DNA from: Sphingopyxis lindanitolerans
GTDB taxonomy: Bacteria > Pseudomonadota > Alphaproteobacteria > Sphingomonadales > Sphingomonadaceae
Length of the DNA: 64,000 bases
Reading direction: 5' to 3'
Assembly: GCF_002993885.1 (NCBI RefSeq)
Contig: NZ_CM009578.1
Coordinates: 3,615,569-3,679,568, forward strand
Part shown: positions 23,960-32,594 of the stretch, piece after piece
How the letters are laid out: each line of letters starts with the position of its first letter
Position numbering within the stretch: the first letter of the stretch is position 1
Position numbers and translations under genes: made by a program
The notes under the pieces: generated by a model
Told to the model about the DNA's origin: nothing
What the model saw: the letters and a program-made list of their open reading frames with translations, nothing else
Databases searched by the model: none

Positions 23960-26409
23960 TGCTCCACGAATATCGTCGCAGGGCCGATCGGCTCGCGGAC
24001 CATTTGCCGTGGGCTGCGCTAGCTGCTCCTGGCGTCATCCTCAATAAGGACGGCAGCTTCTCGCGCGTCCTCGCCTTCCGCGGTCCCGATCTTGAAAGCG
24101 CGACCGAGGCTGCGCTGATGTCGGTCGCCGCGCGCGCGAACAATGTCCTCAAGCGCTTCGGCTCGGGCTGGGCGCTCCATATCGAGGCCGAGCGACGCGA
24201 GGCGCTCGGCTATCCAGCGAGCCGCTTTCCCGACGCTGCGTCGTGGCTGGTCGACGAGGAGCGGCGAGGCGGCTTCGAAAGCGCTGAGGCGCATTATGAG
24301 AGCCATTATTATCTGACGCTGACCTGGCTCGCCGACGCCGATCATGCCGATCGCGCCGGGCGGGCGCTCGTCGAGCGCAGCGATCAAAGCCAGGGCCGCG
24401 ACTGGCGGCAGGCGCTCGCTGGCTTCGTTGCCGAGACCAATCGTGTGCTCGACCTGTTCACGGGCTTCATGCCCGCCGTGCGCAGTCTCGGCGATGGCGA
24501 GACGCTGACCTATCTGCACGGCACCATCTCGGCGCGGCGGCACGATGTGGCTGTACCCGAAACTCCGCTCTATCTCGATGGCCTGCTCGCCGACACGCCG
24601 CTCATCGGCGGGCTGGAGCCGATGCTGGGACATCTGCACTTGCGTGCGCTGACAATCCTCGGTTTCCCGAACCTTACGCGTCCCGGCATCCTTGATGCGC
24701 TCAATCATCAAGGTTTTTCTTATCGTTGGGTGACGCGGTTCATTGCGCTCGACAAGACTGAAGCCACCAAGGCACTTACCAAATTGCGCCGCCAATGGTT
24801 CAACAAGCGAAAGTCGATCTCGGCGCTGCTGCGCGAGATAATGTACAACCAGCCCGCGCAACTGCTCGACAGCGATGCCGACAACAAGACGCTTGATGCG
24901 GATCTCGCGCTCCAGGCTTTGGGCGGCGATCATGTTGCCTTCGGACATCTGACGACGACGATCACCGTGTCGGATATCGATCGTGCGCGCGTCGACGAAA
25001 AAGTCCGCGCCGTCGAGCGTATCGTGAACGGCCTCGGTTTCACCACGATCCGCGAGAGCGTCAACGCGGTCGAAGCATGGCTCGGCTCGCTCCCCGGACA
25101 AGTTTACGCCAATGTCCGCCAGCCGCTCGTCCACACGCTCAATCTTGCCCATCTGATGCCACTGTCGTCGGTATGGGCGGGGCCAGCGCGGAGCGACCAT
25201 CTGCACGGTCCGCCGTTGCTCACCGCCGAGACCAGCGGTTCGACGCCGTTCCGCTTGTCGACGCACGTCGGCGATGTCGGCCATATGATGATCGTCGGGC
25301 CGACGGGAGCGGGCAAGTCAGTGTTGCTCGGCCTTATCGCGCTCCAGTTCCGCCGCTATTCGGGCGCGCAAATCCATATCTTCGACAAGGGATTCTCGGC
25401 GCGCGCCGCCGTGCTGGCGATGGGCGGCGCACATCATGCGCTGGGCCTCGGCGGCGATCGTGCAGGCGGAGAGGGCAGGGGACTCGCCTTCCAGCCGCTT
25501 CGCGGCATTGACCGCGCCGACGAGCGCGCTTGGGCCGCGACATGGATCGCGGCGCTGCTCGCGCACGAAAAAATTGCCGTCACGCCCGAGGTCAAGGAAG
25601 CCCTGTGGTCGGCGCTTTGCAATCTCGCCACCGCGCCGGTCGAGGAACGCACGCTCACGGGCTTGTCGCTGCTGCTCCAGTCGGCGGCGCTGCGTGTCGC
25701 GCTCGCGCCTTACACGCTCGAAGGCTCGTTCGGACGACTGCTCGACGCCGCTGAGGACGATCTTGCCTTCGCCGATGTGCAGTGTTTCGAGACCGAGGCA
25801 TTGATGGGGCAAGCCGAGGTCGTCGCTCCGGTCCTGAGCTATTTGTTCCATCGGCTCGAGGAACGGTTCGACGGACGACCGACCCTCCTCATTCTCGACG
25901 AGGCCTGGATATTCCTCGATCATCCGCTCTTCGCCGCGCGGATCCGCGAATGGCTCAAGGTGCTGCGCAAGAAGAATGTCGCGGTCATATTCGCGACCCA
26001 GTCGCTTGCCGATATCGCCGACAGCGCGATCGCGCCGGCGATTATCGAAAGCTGTCCGCAGCGCATTTTTCTGCCCAACGACCGAGCCAGCGAACCACAA
26101 TCGGAGGACGCCTATGCGCGTTTCGGGCTCAACGCGCGCCAGATCGAACTGATCGCCCGCGCGACCCCCAAGCGCCAATATTATCTCCAGTCGGCGCGCG
26201 GGAACCGGTTGTTCGAGCTCGGGCTTGGCCCGGTCGCGCTCGCGCTGTGCGGCGCATCCGATTCCGACACGCAGAAACGCATCGACGCGATCCTCGCCGA
26301 ACATGGCGCGGGCGCGTTCGCCCGGCATTTCCTGCGCAGCGTTGACCTCGACTGGGCCGCCGACCTGCTCGCCGATTTTGCCGATCCCCTGTCCCCCGAA
26401 GGAGAATGA
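23953..26409 (+). CDS. trbE: conjugal transfer ATPase TrbE (VirB4 family)
   Basis: An 818-aa VirB4-class ATPase. The N-terminal half is the CagE/TrbE domain; Walker A GPTGAGKSVL is near residue 446 and Walker B LLILDEAWIFLD near 646, followed by FATQSLADIADS. Length is normal for TrbE (about 800-850). Energises substrate transfer and pilus biogenesis. trbJ begins inside its stop region. Confidence 0.94.
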   Translation: MLMLHEYRRRADRLADHLPWAALAAPGVILNKDGSFSRVLAFRGPDLESATEAALMSVAARANNVLKRFGSGWALHIEAERREALGYPASRFPDAASWLVDEERRGGFESAEAHYESHYYLTLTWLADADHADRAGRALVERSDQSQGRDWRQALAGFVAETNRVLDLFTGFMPAVRSLGDGETLTYLHGTISARRHDVAVPETPLYLDGLLADTPLIGGLEPMLGHLHLRALTILGFPNLTRPGILDALNHQGFSYRWVTRFIALDKTEATKALTKLRRQWFNKRKSISALLREIMYNQPAQLLDSDADNKTLDADLALQALGGDHVAFGHLTTTITVSDIDRARVDEKVRAVERIVNGLGFTTIRESVNAVEAWLGSLPGQVYANVRQPLVHTLNLAHLMPLSSVWAGPARSDHLHGPPLLTAETSGSTPFRLSTHVGDVGHMMIVGPTGAGKSVLLGLIALQFRRYSGAQIHIFDKGFSARAAVLAMGGAHHALGLGGDRAGGEGRGLAFQPLRGIDRADERAWAATWIAALLAHEKIAVTPEVKEALWSALCNLATAPVEERTLTGLSLLLQSAALRVALAPYTLEGSFGRLLDAAEDDLAFADVQCFETEALMGQAEVVAPVLSYLFHRLEERFDGRPTLLILDEAWIFLDHPLFAARIREWLKVLRKKNVAVIFATQSLADIADSAIAPAIIESCPQRIFLPNDRASEPQSEDAYARFGLNARQIELIARATPKRQYYLQSARGNRLFELGLGPVALALCGASDSDTQKRIDAILAEHGAGAFARHFLRSVDLDWAADLLADFADPLSPEGE

Positions 26410-27125
26410 TGATGAAGAAGCTTGTCCTGGCCTTGCTGGCGGCATCGCTCGCGCCGACGACGACCGCAGTGACCGCGTTGGCGATGCCGGTGTTCGATAG
26501 CGCCAATTATTCGCAGAATTTGCTGACCGCAGCGCGCACCCTCCAGCAGATCAACCAGCAGATACAGTCGCTCCAGAACGAGGCGCAGATGCTGGTGAAC
26601 CAGCAGAAGAATCTGGCGAAGATCGATTTTCCGCAAATGGCCGCATTGCAGCAGCGCCTTGCCGACATCGACCGATTGATGGGACAGGCGCAGGGCATCG
26701 ACTTTCGCGTCGACAGGCTCGACGATCAATTCCGCGCCGCCTTTCCAACAAGTTTCGAGCATCTCGCGCGGCGTGACACGCGGATTGCCGCGGCCCGGGC
26801 CCGGATAGACACCGAGATGGCGTCATTCCGACAGGCGATGGGTGTGCAGAGCGGCATCGTCGAAAATGTTCAGGACGACGCTGAGGTTCTGAAAGCGATC
26901 GTCGACAAGAGCCAGGGCGCCGGGGGCAGTCTTCAGGCGGCGCAGGCGACCAACCAGCTGCTCGCGCTTGCGGCGAAGCAGCAATTCCAGATCCAGCAAC
27001 TGATGGCGGCACAATTTCGCGAACAGACGCTCGAACGTGCGCGGCGCGGGCAGATCGAGCGCGAAGCGCGCGAGTCCACCCGCCGGTTTCTCGGTGACGG
27101 CAAGGCTTGGACGCCTCCACGCTGA
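26406..27125 (+). CDS. trbJ: conjugal transfer protein TrbJ (VirB5 family)
   Basis: A 239-aa periplasmic protein with a signal peptide (KKLVLALLAASLAPTTTAVTALA) and then a Gln-rich coiled coil (TLQQINQQIQSLQNEAQMLVNQQ), the typical TrbJ N-terminus. Minor pilus component and adhesin-like tip protein in VirB5 systems. The gap to trbL (135 bp) is the largest within the operon and holds a strong hairpin. Confidence 0.9.
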   Translation: MMMKKLVLALLAASLAPTTTAVTALAMPVFDSANYSQNLLTAARTLQQINQQIQSLQNEAQMLVNQQKNLAKIDFPQMAALQQRLADIDRLMGQAQGIDFRVDRLDDQFRAAFPTSFEHLARRDTRIAAARARIDTEMASFRQAMGVQSGIVENVQDDAEVLKAIVDKSQGAGGSLQAAQATNQLLALAAKQQFQIQQLMAAQFREQTLERARRGQIEREARESTRRFLGDGKAWTPPR

Positions 27126-27186
27126 GCCTCGCCTGACCGCTTGGGGCAGGACGGGCCACACATGCTCCCCGCCCAGACCTGCCCCG

Positions 27187-27237
27187 TCGCGGGGGCCGCC
27201 GCGGCAGCCCCTCTCCCGGCCGCCGGCCCCCGCGACA
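27187..27237 (+). promoter_or_regulatory. large GC-rich hairpin between trbJ and trbL
   Basis: Perfect 13-bp arms gtcgcgggggccg and cggcccccgcgac, with 25 nt between. There is no T-run after it (acaaaatctgatg), so it is not a standard intrinsic terminator. It may stabilise the upstream mRNA end or lower expression of trbL onward. A 23-codon ATG frame at 27162 spans it but has no ribosome site; the usual trbK gene is not evident here. Confidence 0.6.
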
Positions 27238-27260
27238 AAATCTGATGAGGAAGCCGCGAT

Positions 27261-28565
27261 ATGGACGATCTCAATATCATCGACCAGTTCATGGCCGCCT
27301 TCGTTGCCTATATCGACAGCGGCTTCGGGCTGCTCGGCGGCGATGTCGGTTTCCTTACCACCATCCTGATCGGCATCGATATCACGCTCGCTGGCCTTTT
27401 CTGGGCGCTGGGCGGCGAAGACGATGTCATCGCCAAATTCTTGAAGAAAATCCTCTATGTCGGCGTCTTCGCGCTGATCCTGAATAGTTTTCAGACGCTC
27501 TCCGAGATCATCTTTCGTTCCTTCGCCGGGCTCGGGCTGACCGCCGGCGGCAGCGCGATCGGGCCAGAGGAGCTGCTGATGCCCGGGCGGCTCGCGGGAA
27601 CGGGGTTCGAAGCGGCCTGGCCTTTGCTCGAGCAGGCGAAGGAACTGGTCGGCCCGATCGCCTTTTTTGACAATTTCGTCGAGATTGCCGTGCTCGTCAT
27701 CGCCTGGTTGATCGTTATCGCGGCTTTCTTCATTCTTGCGATCCAGCTCTTCATCACGATCCTCGAATTCAAATTGACGAGCCTTGCCGGGTTCGTGCTC
27801 GTGCCGTTCGCGCTTTGGAATCGCACGTCGTTCCTTGCCGAGCGGGTGCTGGGCAATGTCGTGAGCTCGGGCATCAAGGTGATGGTGCTGGCGGTGATCG
27901 TCGGCATCGGCTCCAATTATTTCGCCGACTTCACCAGCGCGCTGACGGGCGAGGAGGTCACGATCGAGCAAGCGGTCTCGCTGATGCTCGCCAGCCTCGC
28001 ACTGTTCGGACTCGCTATCTTCGGTCCGGCGATCGCCTCGGGCCTGGTCGCGGGCGCGCCGCAGCTCGGCGCCGGATCGGCAGTGGCAACGACCGCCCTT
28101 GCGGCGGGTGGGCTCGCGATGGGCGGCGCAGGCGCTGTGGCCGCGGCACGCGGCATGGGCGCCGCCGGTCTCGGCGCGATCCGCGCCGGCACGTCGATGG
28201 GAAGCGCGGCCTCGACCGCCTACAAGCTTGGACAGGAAACATCGGGGTCCTCGAGTGTCGGTGCGGGTCTCGGCGGGATCGCGACCGCAGCTCAAGGGGC
28301 AGCCTCCAATCGCCTTCGCTCTGCCACCGGTCTCGGCGACGCGGCCGAGCGTGGACGCCAGGCCGCGTGGAATGCCGGAACCAATAGCCGTGCCAATAAC
28401 GCCGCGGGCGCGGCGCCTGCCTCTAGCGACGCCGCGCCTGCTTGGGCGCAGCGACTGCAGGGTCAGCAGAATGCCCGTCATCGCCGGCAGATGGCCATGC
28501 ACACGATCAAGGACGGTGACCGTGGCGGCGCCGGCATCACACCCGACATCAACGAAAGGGACTAG
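27261..28565 (+). CDS. trbL: conjugal transfer protein TrbL (VirB6 family)
   Basis: A 434-aa polytopic inner-membrane protein with at least five hydrophobic segments between residues 15 and 260 (for example LTTILIGIDITLAGLFWALG, IAVLVIAWLIVIAAFFILAI). The last 170 residues are Gly/Ala/Ser-rich and soluble, as usual for TrbL. Forms the inner-membrane channel. ATG preceded by GAGGAAGCC. trbF follows after 2 bp. Confidence 0.92.
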   Translation: MDDLNIIDQFMAAFVAYIDSGFGLLGGDVGFLTTILIGIDITLAGLFWALGGEDDVIAKFLKKILYVGVFALILNSFQTLSEIIFRSFAGLGLTAGGSAIGPEELLMPGRLAGTGFEAAWPLLEQAKELVGPIAFFDNFVEIAVLVIAWLIVIAAFFILAIQLFITILEFKLTSLAGFVLVPFALWNRTSFLAERVLGNVVSSGIKVMVLAVIVGIGSNYFADFTSALTGEEVTIEQAVSLMLASLALFGLAIFGPAIASGLVAGAPQLGAGSAVATTALAAGGLAMGGAGAVAAARGMGAAGLGAIRAGTSMGSAASTAYKLGQETSGSSSVGAGLGGIATAAQGAASNRLRSATGLGDAAERGRQAAWNAGTNSRANNAAGAAPASSDAAPAWAQRLQGQQNARHRRQMAMHTIKDGDRGGAGITPDINERD

Positions 28566-28567
28566 CC

Positions 28568-29413
28568 ATGCGATTTAAACGTGCCGTGCAACGCTATGGG
28601 CAGACGCCCGAGCCCGAAACGCCCTATCAACGCGCGGGGCAGCTCTGGGACGAACGCATCGGTTCGGCGCGCGTCCAGGCGAAGAACTGGCGGCTCATGG
28701 CATTCGGCGGGCTCTTCCTGACGATCGGCCTTTCGTCGGCGCTGGTCTGGCAATCGATGCAGAGCCGCGTCATCCCCTATGTGGTTGAGGTCGACAAGCT
28801 CGGGCAGGCGCAGGCGGTGACCCCGGCCGATGCCACGTTTCGGCCGAGCGACCCGCAGATCGCTTGGCATCTCGGCCGCTTTATCACTCATATCCGCGCG
28901 CGATCACTCGACGCTGTGTTGATGCGCGAGAACTGGCTTTCGGCCTACGACTTCGCGACGACGCGCGGCGCACTGTTCCTTGGCGAATATGCCCGCGCGT
29001 CGAACCCGTTCGCCGAAGTCGGGCGCCGCACCGTTTCGGTGCAGGTTATAAGCGTCGTCCGCTCATCCGACACCAGCTTCCGCGTCAACTGGACCGAGCA
29101 GGCCTTCGAGCGCGGCAGCCTGTCGGGCACCTCGCGCTGGACTGCCGTCGTGACGGTCAAACTCCAGCCCCCGCGCTCGGCCGAGGTCCTGCGCAAGAAT
29201 CCACTCGGCCTCTATGTCGACGCGATCGACTGGAGCCGCGAGCTCGAGACGCCAGCGCTGCCGCCGACCGGCGCGGCGGCGGTGCCGCGTGCCGGCTCGG
29301 GTTCGCTGACTGGACCGGCACCGCCAGCCGATATTCCATCGGGATCGCCGCTCGATCCCAGTCTTGCGCCGCGATCTACCGCGCCGACCCAATCTGAAGG
29401 AGAAGCCTCGTGA
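28568..29413 (+). CDS. trbF: conjugal transfer protein TrbF (VirB8 family)
   Basis: A 281-aa bitopic protein: N-terminal TPYQRAGQLWDERIG-type motif, one membrane helix (LMAFGGLFLTIGLSSALVW), then the periplasmic VirB8 domain (IPYVVEVDKLGQAQAV; YVDAIDWSREL). The last 50 residues are Pro/Ala-rich. Core-complex assembly factor. Overlaps trbG by 4 nt. Confidence 0.92.
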   Translation: MRFKRAVQRYGQTPEPETPYQRAGQLWDERIGSARVQAKNWRLMAFGGLFLTIGLSSALVWQSMQSRVIPYVVEVDKLGQAQAVTPADATFRPSDPQIAWHLGRFITHIRARSLDAVLMRENWLSAYDFATTRGALFLGEYARASNPFAEVGRRTVSVQVISVVRSSDTSFRVNWTEQAFERGSLSGTSRWTAVVTVKLQPPRSAEVLRKNPLGLYVDAIDWSRELETPALPPTGAAAVPRAGSGSLTGPAPPADIPSGSPLDPSLAPRSTAPTQSEGEAS

Positions 29414-30240
29414 TACGGTCCCTCATCCTGTCGACCTGCCTCGCCGCGCTCGCGCTCCCGGTTTACGCGCACGCCGGACCAGGCGTGGCGTCCGCGACCA
29501 AGGCGGCGGTACGCGAACCCGTAGCCTCCGGATATATGAACGCCGTCCAGGTCTATCCTTACGCCGAAGGCGCACTTTATCGTCTCTACACAGCGCCGGG
29601 ACGCGTTAGCGACATCGCCCTGCAACCGGGCGAGGCGCTGACCTCGGTCGCTGCCGGCGACACGGCGCGCTGGACCGTCGGTGACACCACCAGCGGGAGC
29701 GGTGACGCGAAACGCACCCATATCCTCGTCAAACCTTTTGCGGCAGGGCTTTCGACCAACCTCGTCATCGCAACCGACCGGCGCGTCTATCATGTCCAAC
29801 TGACGAGCACCAATGCAACGGCGATGACCGCGATCCGCTGGACCTATCCCCAGGACGAACTGCTTGCGATTGCGAGCGCCCGCGCTGCGGAAGAAGCGGC
29901 CCGCCCTGTTTCTGCGGGTATCGCCGTCGACGATCTCAACTTCGCTTATGCGATCGGCGGCGACAAGCCGGCGTGGCGGCCGCTGCGCGCTTTTGACGAC
30001 GGGCGCCAGACCTGGATCGAATTTCCGGCGGCCATTGCGACCGGCGAAGCGCCGCCGCTGTTCGTGCTCGGACCCAAAGGCGAGGCCGAACTCGTCAACT
30101 ACCGCGTCGCAGGACGCTATTATGTCGTCGACCGGCTTTTCGCCGCCGCCGAGCTGCGGCTGGGCAGCAAGAAGCAGAAGATCGTCCGCATTACCCGGTC
30201 CGGGGCGACGCATGCCAAGCAGGGAAGGAGCGGCGCGTGA
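29410..30240 (+). CDS. trbG: conjugal transfer protein TrbG (VirB9 family)
   Basis: A 276-aa periplasmic protein with a signal peptide (IRSLILSTCLAALALPVYAHA). Two beta domains: YPYAEGALYRLYTAPGRVSDIALQPGEAL near the N-terminus and the C-terminal TrbG/VirB9 domain (NFAYAIGGDKPAWRPLRAFDDGRQTWIEFP). Binds the outer-membrane pore. GTG start overlaps trbF; stop overlaps trbI. Confidence 0.93.
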   Translation: MIRSLILSTCLAALALPVYAHAGPGVASATKAAVREPVASGYMNAVQVYPYAEGALYRLYTAPGRVSDIALQPGEALTSVAAGDTARWTVGDTTSGSGDAKRTHILVKPFAAGLSTNLVIATDRRVYHVQLTSTNATAMTAIRWTYPQDELLAIASARAAEEAARPVSAGIAVDDLNFAYAIGGDKPAWRPLRAFDDGRQTWIEFPAAIATGEAPPLFVLGPKGEAELVNYRVAGRYYVVDRLFAAAELRLGSKKQKIVRITRSGATHAKQGRSGA

Positions 30241-31478
30241 CCGAGAGCACCCCAAAGCCCGCAGAATCACCGGCTCCCGAGGTGGTTCGCGCGAAGGTCG
30301 ATCCCGAAAGCCTTGTCATGCGCGGAAGGCCGGCACCGGTGACGCGATTTCGCCGCGGTGCGATCATTGCTCTTGCCGGATTGGGCGCGACGGCAATCGT
30401 GGGCGTCGGCTGGCTGGCCTTCGGCCGCTCCGAGCCCGGGTTTTCCCAGGTTGACGATGATACTGCACCGGTTGCGGCCAAAGGAGCGGCTGACGTCGTG
30501 GCAGGCGCGCCCGCGAGCTATGGCGACGTGCCGGCACTGGGGCCGCCGCTGCCGGGCGATCTCGGCAGGCCGATTCTCGCCAAGGAGCGCCAGATGGCGA
30601 TGGAAGCGCCTGCCGATAGCGCTTCGCAGCTTGCCGCGGGCGCCGCGAAGGACGCCGAAACCGAGCGTCAGCGCCTTGCAGCAGAGCGTCGCGCGGCCCG
30701 CGAGTCAGGCGTCATGCTGCCGCTCACACGCACGGCGGCTGCTGAGGGCGCGACCGGCCAGGCAGTTGCGCCGGGGTCCGAACAGGCGCGAATAGCGGTG
30801 GCCGAAGTGGGTGCCGACCCGAACGGCCAGCGGCGCAAGAATGAGATGGTCGGTCGTTCCAATGGCAGCGACCACATAAATCCGCACCGGCTTGAGAGTC
30901 CGGTTTCGCCGTGGACTGTGAATGCCGGTAGCGTGATCGCGGCGAGCCTGATTACGGGGCTCAATTCCGACCTGCCCGGGATGGTGACCGCGCAGGTCAC
31001 TGAAAATGTCAAAGACAGCGTCACCGGACGAACCTTGCTCATTCCGCAAGGCTCGCGGCTGATCGGAAGCTACGACAGCGTGGTCGCGTTCGGGCAGAGC
31101 CGTGCGCTGGTGGTGTGGCAGCGAATCATTCTGCCCGACGGCTCGTCAATCCGGATCGACAATGTTCCGGCAACCGACACGGAGGGTCATGCGGGCCTGG
31201 CCGACCGCGTCGACCGTCATACCTGGCAGCTATTGAAGGGCGTCGTCCTCTCGACCTTACTTGGCGTTGGGACCGAACTCGGCGCAGGAAGCGGTGAGAG
31301 CGATCTCGTTCGGGCAATCCGTGAATCGACTCAGCAAAGCGGCGCACGCGCCGGCGATCATTTGGTCCAGCGCAATCTTGATGTGCAACCGACGCTCAAG
31401 GTTCGCCCCGGCTGGCCGCTGCGGATTCTCGTTCACAAGGATATCGTTCTTCGACCGTGGCGCGGCGTGGAAGGCTGA
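30237..31478 (+). CDS. trbI: conjugal transfer protein TrbI (VirB10 family)
   Basis: A 413-aa protein with one N-terminal membrane segment (IIALAGLGATAIVGVGWLAFG), a Pro/Ala/charged stalk, and the C-terminal TrbI/VirB10 beta-barrel (VNAGSVIAASLITGLNSDLPG, LIPQGSRLIGSYDS). Spans both membranes as energy sensor of the channel. GTG start overlaps the trbG stop. Confidence 0.93.
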   Translation: MTESTPKPAESPAPEVVRAKVDPESLVMRGRPAPVTRFRRGAIIALAGLGATAIVGVGWLAFGRSEPGFSQVDDDTAPVAAKGAADVVAGAPASYGDVPALGPPLPGDLGRPILAKERQMAMEAPADSASQLAAGAAKDAETERQRLAAERRAARESGVMLPLTRTAAAEGATGQAVAPGSEQARIAVAEVGADPNGQRRKNEMVGRSNGSDHINPHRLESPVSPWTVNAGSVIAASLITGLNSDLPGMVTAQVTENVKDSVTGRTLLIPQGSRLIGSYDSVVAFGQSRALVVWQRIILPDGSSIRIDNVPATDTEGHAGLADRVDRHTWQLLKGVVLSTLLGVGTELGAGSGESDLVRAIRESTQQSGARAGDHLVQRNLDVQPTLKVRPGWPLRILVHKDIVLRPWRGVEG

Positions 31479-31479
31479 A

Positions 31480-31707
31480 ATGGTCGATCTCAAACTCGCC
31501 CGCCTTCCCGATCGCACCCCGATAAAAGTCGGGATCGTCATCCTGCCCGAACTCAATGCGCGGCTCTCCGCTTATGCCGCAGCCTACGCATCGGCCTATG
31601 GCGCCGAAGAATCGATCACCGAGCTGATACCCGCGATGCTTTCCGCCTTCCTCGATAGTGACCGCGAATTCGCAAAGTTCGAGAAGACGGGGAAAATGCC
31701 GACATGA
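31480..31707 (+). CDS. DUF2274 family protein
   Basis: A 75-aa protein (LARLPDRTPIKVGIVILPELNARLSAYAAAYASAYG) that follows trbI directly in many sphingomonad and pseudomonad trb operons. Its start lies one base after the trbI stop. Function unknown; a ribbon-helix-helix-like fold is possible given its RHH-style N-terminal strand and helices. Confidence 0.82.
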   Translation: MVDLKLARLPDRTPIKVGIVILPELNARLSAYAAAYASAYGAEESITELIPAMLSAFLDSDREFAKFEKTGKMPT

Positions 31708-31754
31708 TCAGCTTCTCGTCGAGCGTTGATTTCTTCCAGTTTGGCGTGTGACGC

Positions 31755-31982
31755 ATGTCGATCGTCGATGACGACAAGCTTTGGACGGCCAGGGAACTGG
31801 CGAAATTTCTGGGCTATTCAGAGACGACGGTCTGCCGTCTGGTTTCACAATGTCCTGCGAAACTGCCGCCGAGGGTAGCCACATTGCCTCGCGCCCGATG
31901 GGTCCCAGAGATCGCGCGCGAATGGGCGATCAACAATAGCTATCCGGGCAAACGGTGCGGCGGTCGGCCCAGATTGACCTGA
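31755..31982 (+). CDS. AlpA-like helix-turn-helix protein (excisionase candidate)
   Basis: A 75-aa winged-helix protein: LWTARELAKFLGYSETTVCRLVSQCPAKLPPRV, then a wing with RWVPEIAREWA, the AlpA/excisionase-type layout. It is the last gene before the tRNA-Leu junction, a usual place for a recombination directionality factor. It could instead be a regulator of the operon. Confidence 0.72.
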   Translation: MSIVDDDKLWTARELAKFLGYSETTVCRLVSQCPAKLPPRVATLPRARWVPEIAREWAINNSYPGKRCGGRPRLT

Positions 31983-32200
31983 GGCCCGCCGCAAAGCCTT
32001 TTTGACGTGAGATCACCCTGGAACCCGCAGAAAATCAGCGAATTTCGCCGTTTTCTCATGGTGCAAATGGCGCAATGTATCCGTCGACGATCTTGCACGG
32101 TTCGTCGCAATTCGGGCACATTCTGCAGATTTTTGAAAAGCGGGTTTTGCACCCTACTGTGCCAAACCCCCAAAATAATCCAATGAAAACAATGGATATT

Positions 32201-32286
32201 GGTGCGGTCGAGAAGACTCGAACTTCCACGGCCTTTCGGCCACAACGACCTCAACGTTGCGCGTCTACCAGTTCCGCCACGACCGC
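32201..32286 (-). tRNA. tRNA-Leu (anticodon GAG), probable island attachment site
   Basis: Read on the minus strand: acceptor 5' GCGGTCG pairs with CGACCGC, followed by A and a genome-encoded CCA. D-arm TGGCGGAACTGGTAGACGC has the leucine form. Anticodon stem CAACG/CGTTG encloses the loop TTGAGGT, giving GAG. The long variable arm GTGGCCGAAAGGCCGT and T-arm with GTTCGAGTC are present. Its 3' end points toward the trb operon, so the T-arm/acceptor end probably served as the attB/attR core. The matching attL copy is outside the window. Confidence 0.93.
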
Positions 32287-32594
32287 ACATCATGTTGGGC
32301 CGAACGGGTCCGGCACCGGGTAGGAGCGGGCGCCTAGCAAAGCTTTTCGGGCGATGCAAGCAAGCTTCGCCGCTTTTATTTTCTCTGCTCGCGAAGGCGC
32401 GGGCCTGCGCGCGTTCGCGGATGTCATCGAACCGACGCCGAAGAGTCATCGAACCGTCATCGCTCTGGCGTCAGACCGTCATCGAATCACCCTAGTGGCG
32501 ACGTCACCGGGGGCGGGGCGGACATCTCTCTCTTTGTTCACCGGTGGTTTTTCAGCAGCGCCCTCTCTTGCGCACACCGGGAACGGAGAATTTC
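32287..32594. other. intergenic region, tRNA-Leu promoter side to lipoprotein gene
   Basis: 308 bp without a credible gene. The first part holds the tRNA promoter (reading leftward), and the middle holds the periodic GTCATCG array listed separately. An open frame from 32354 running into the lipoprotein gene in another frame is a shadow. Confidence 0.5.
32423..32484 (+). promoter_or_regulatory. 11-bp-periodic GTCATCG direct repeats, Pho-box-like array
   Basis: GTCATCG begins at 32423, 32445, 32456 and 32478: spacings of 22, 11 and 22 bp, all multiples of 11. The intermediate register at 32434 holds the degenerate GACGCCG. PhoB boxes are tandem 11-bp units with a TGTCA-type core, one DNA turn apart. 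The array ends about 110 bp upstream of the lipoprotein start. Assignment to PhoB is inference; the sphingomonad box upstream of gspC is a better match. Confidence 0.5.

Noticed and set aside
27162..27245. possible 23-aa TrbK-like peptide
   Set aside because: No ribosome site, no lipobox, and the frame only covers the GC hairpin.
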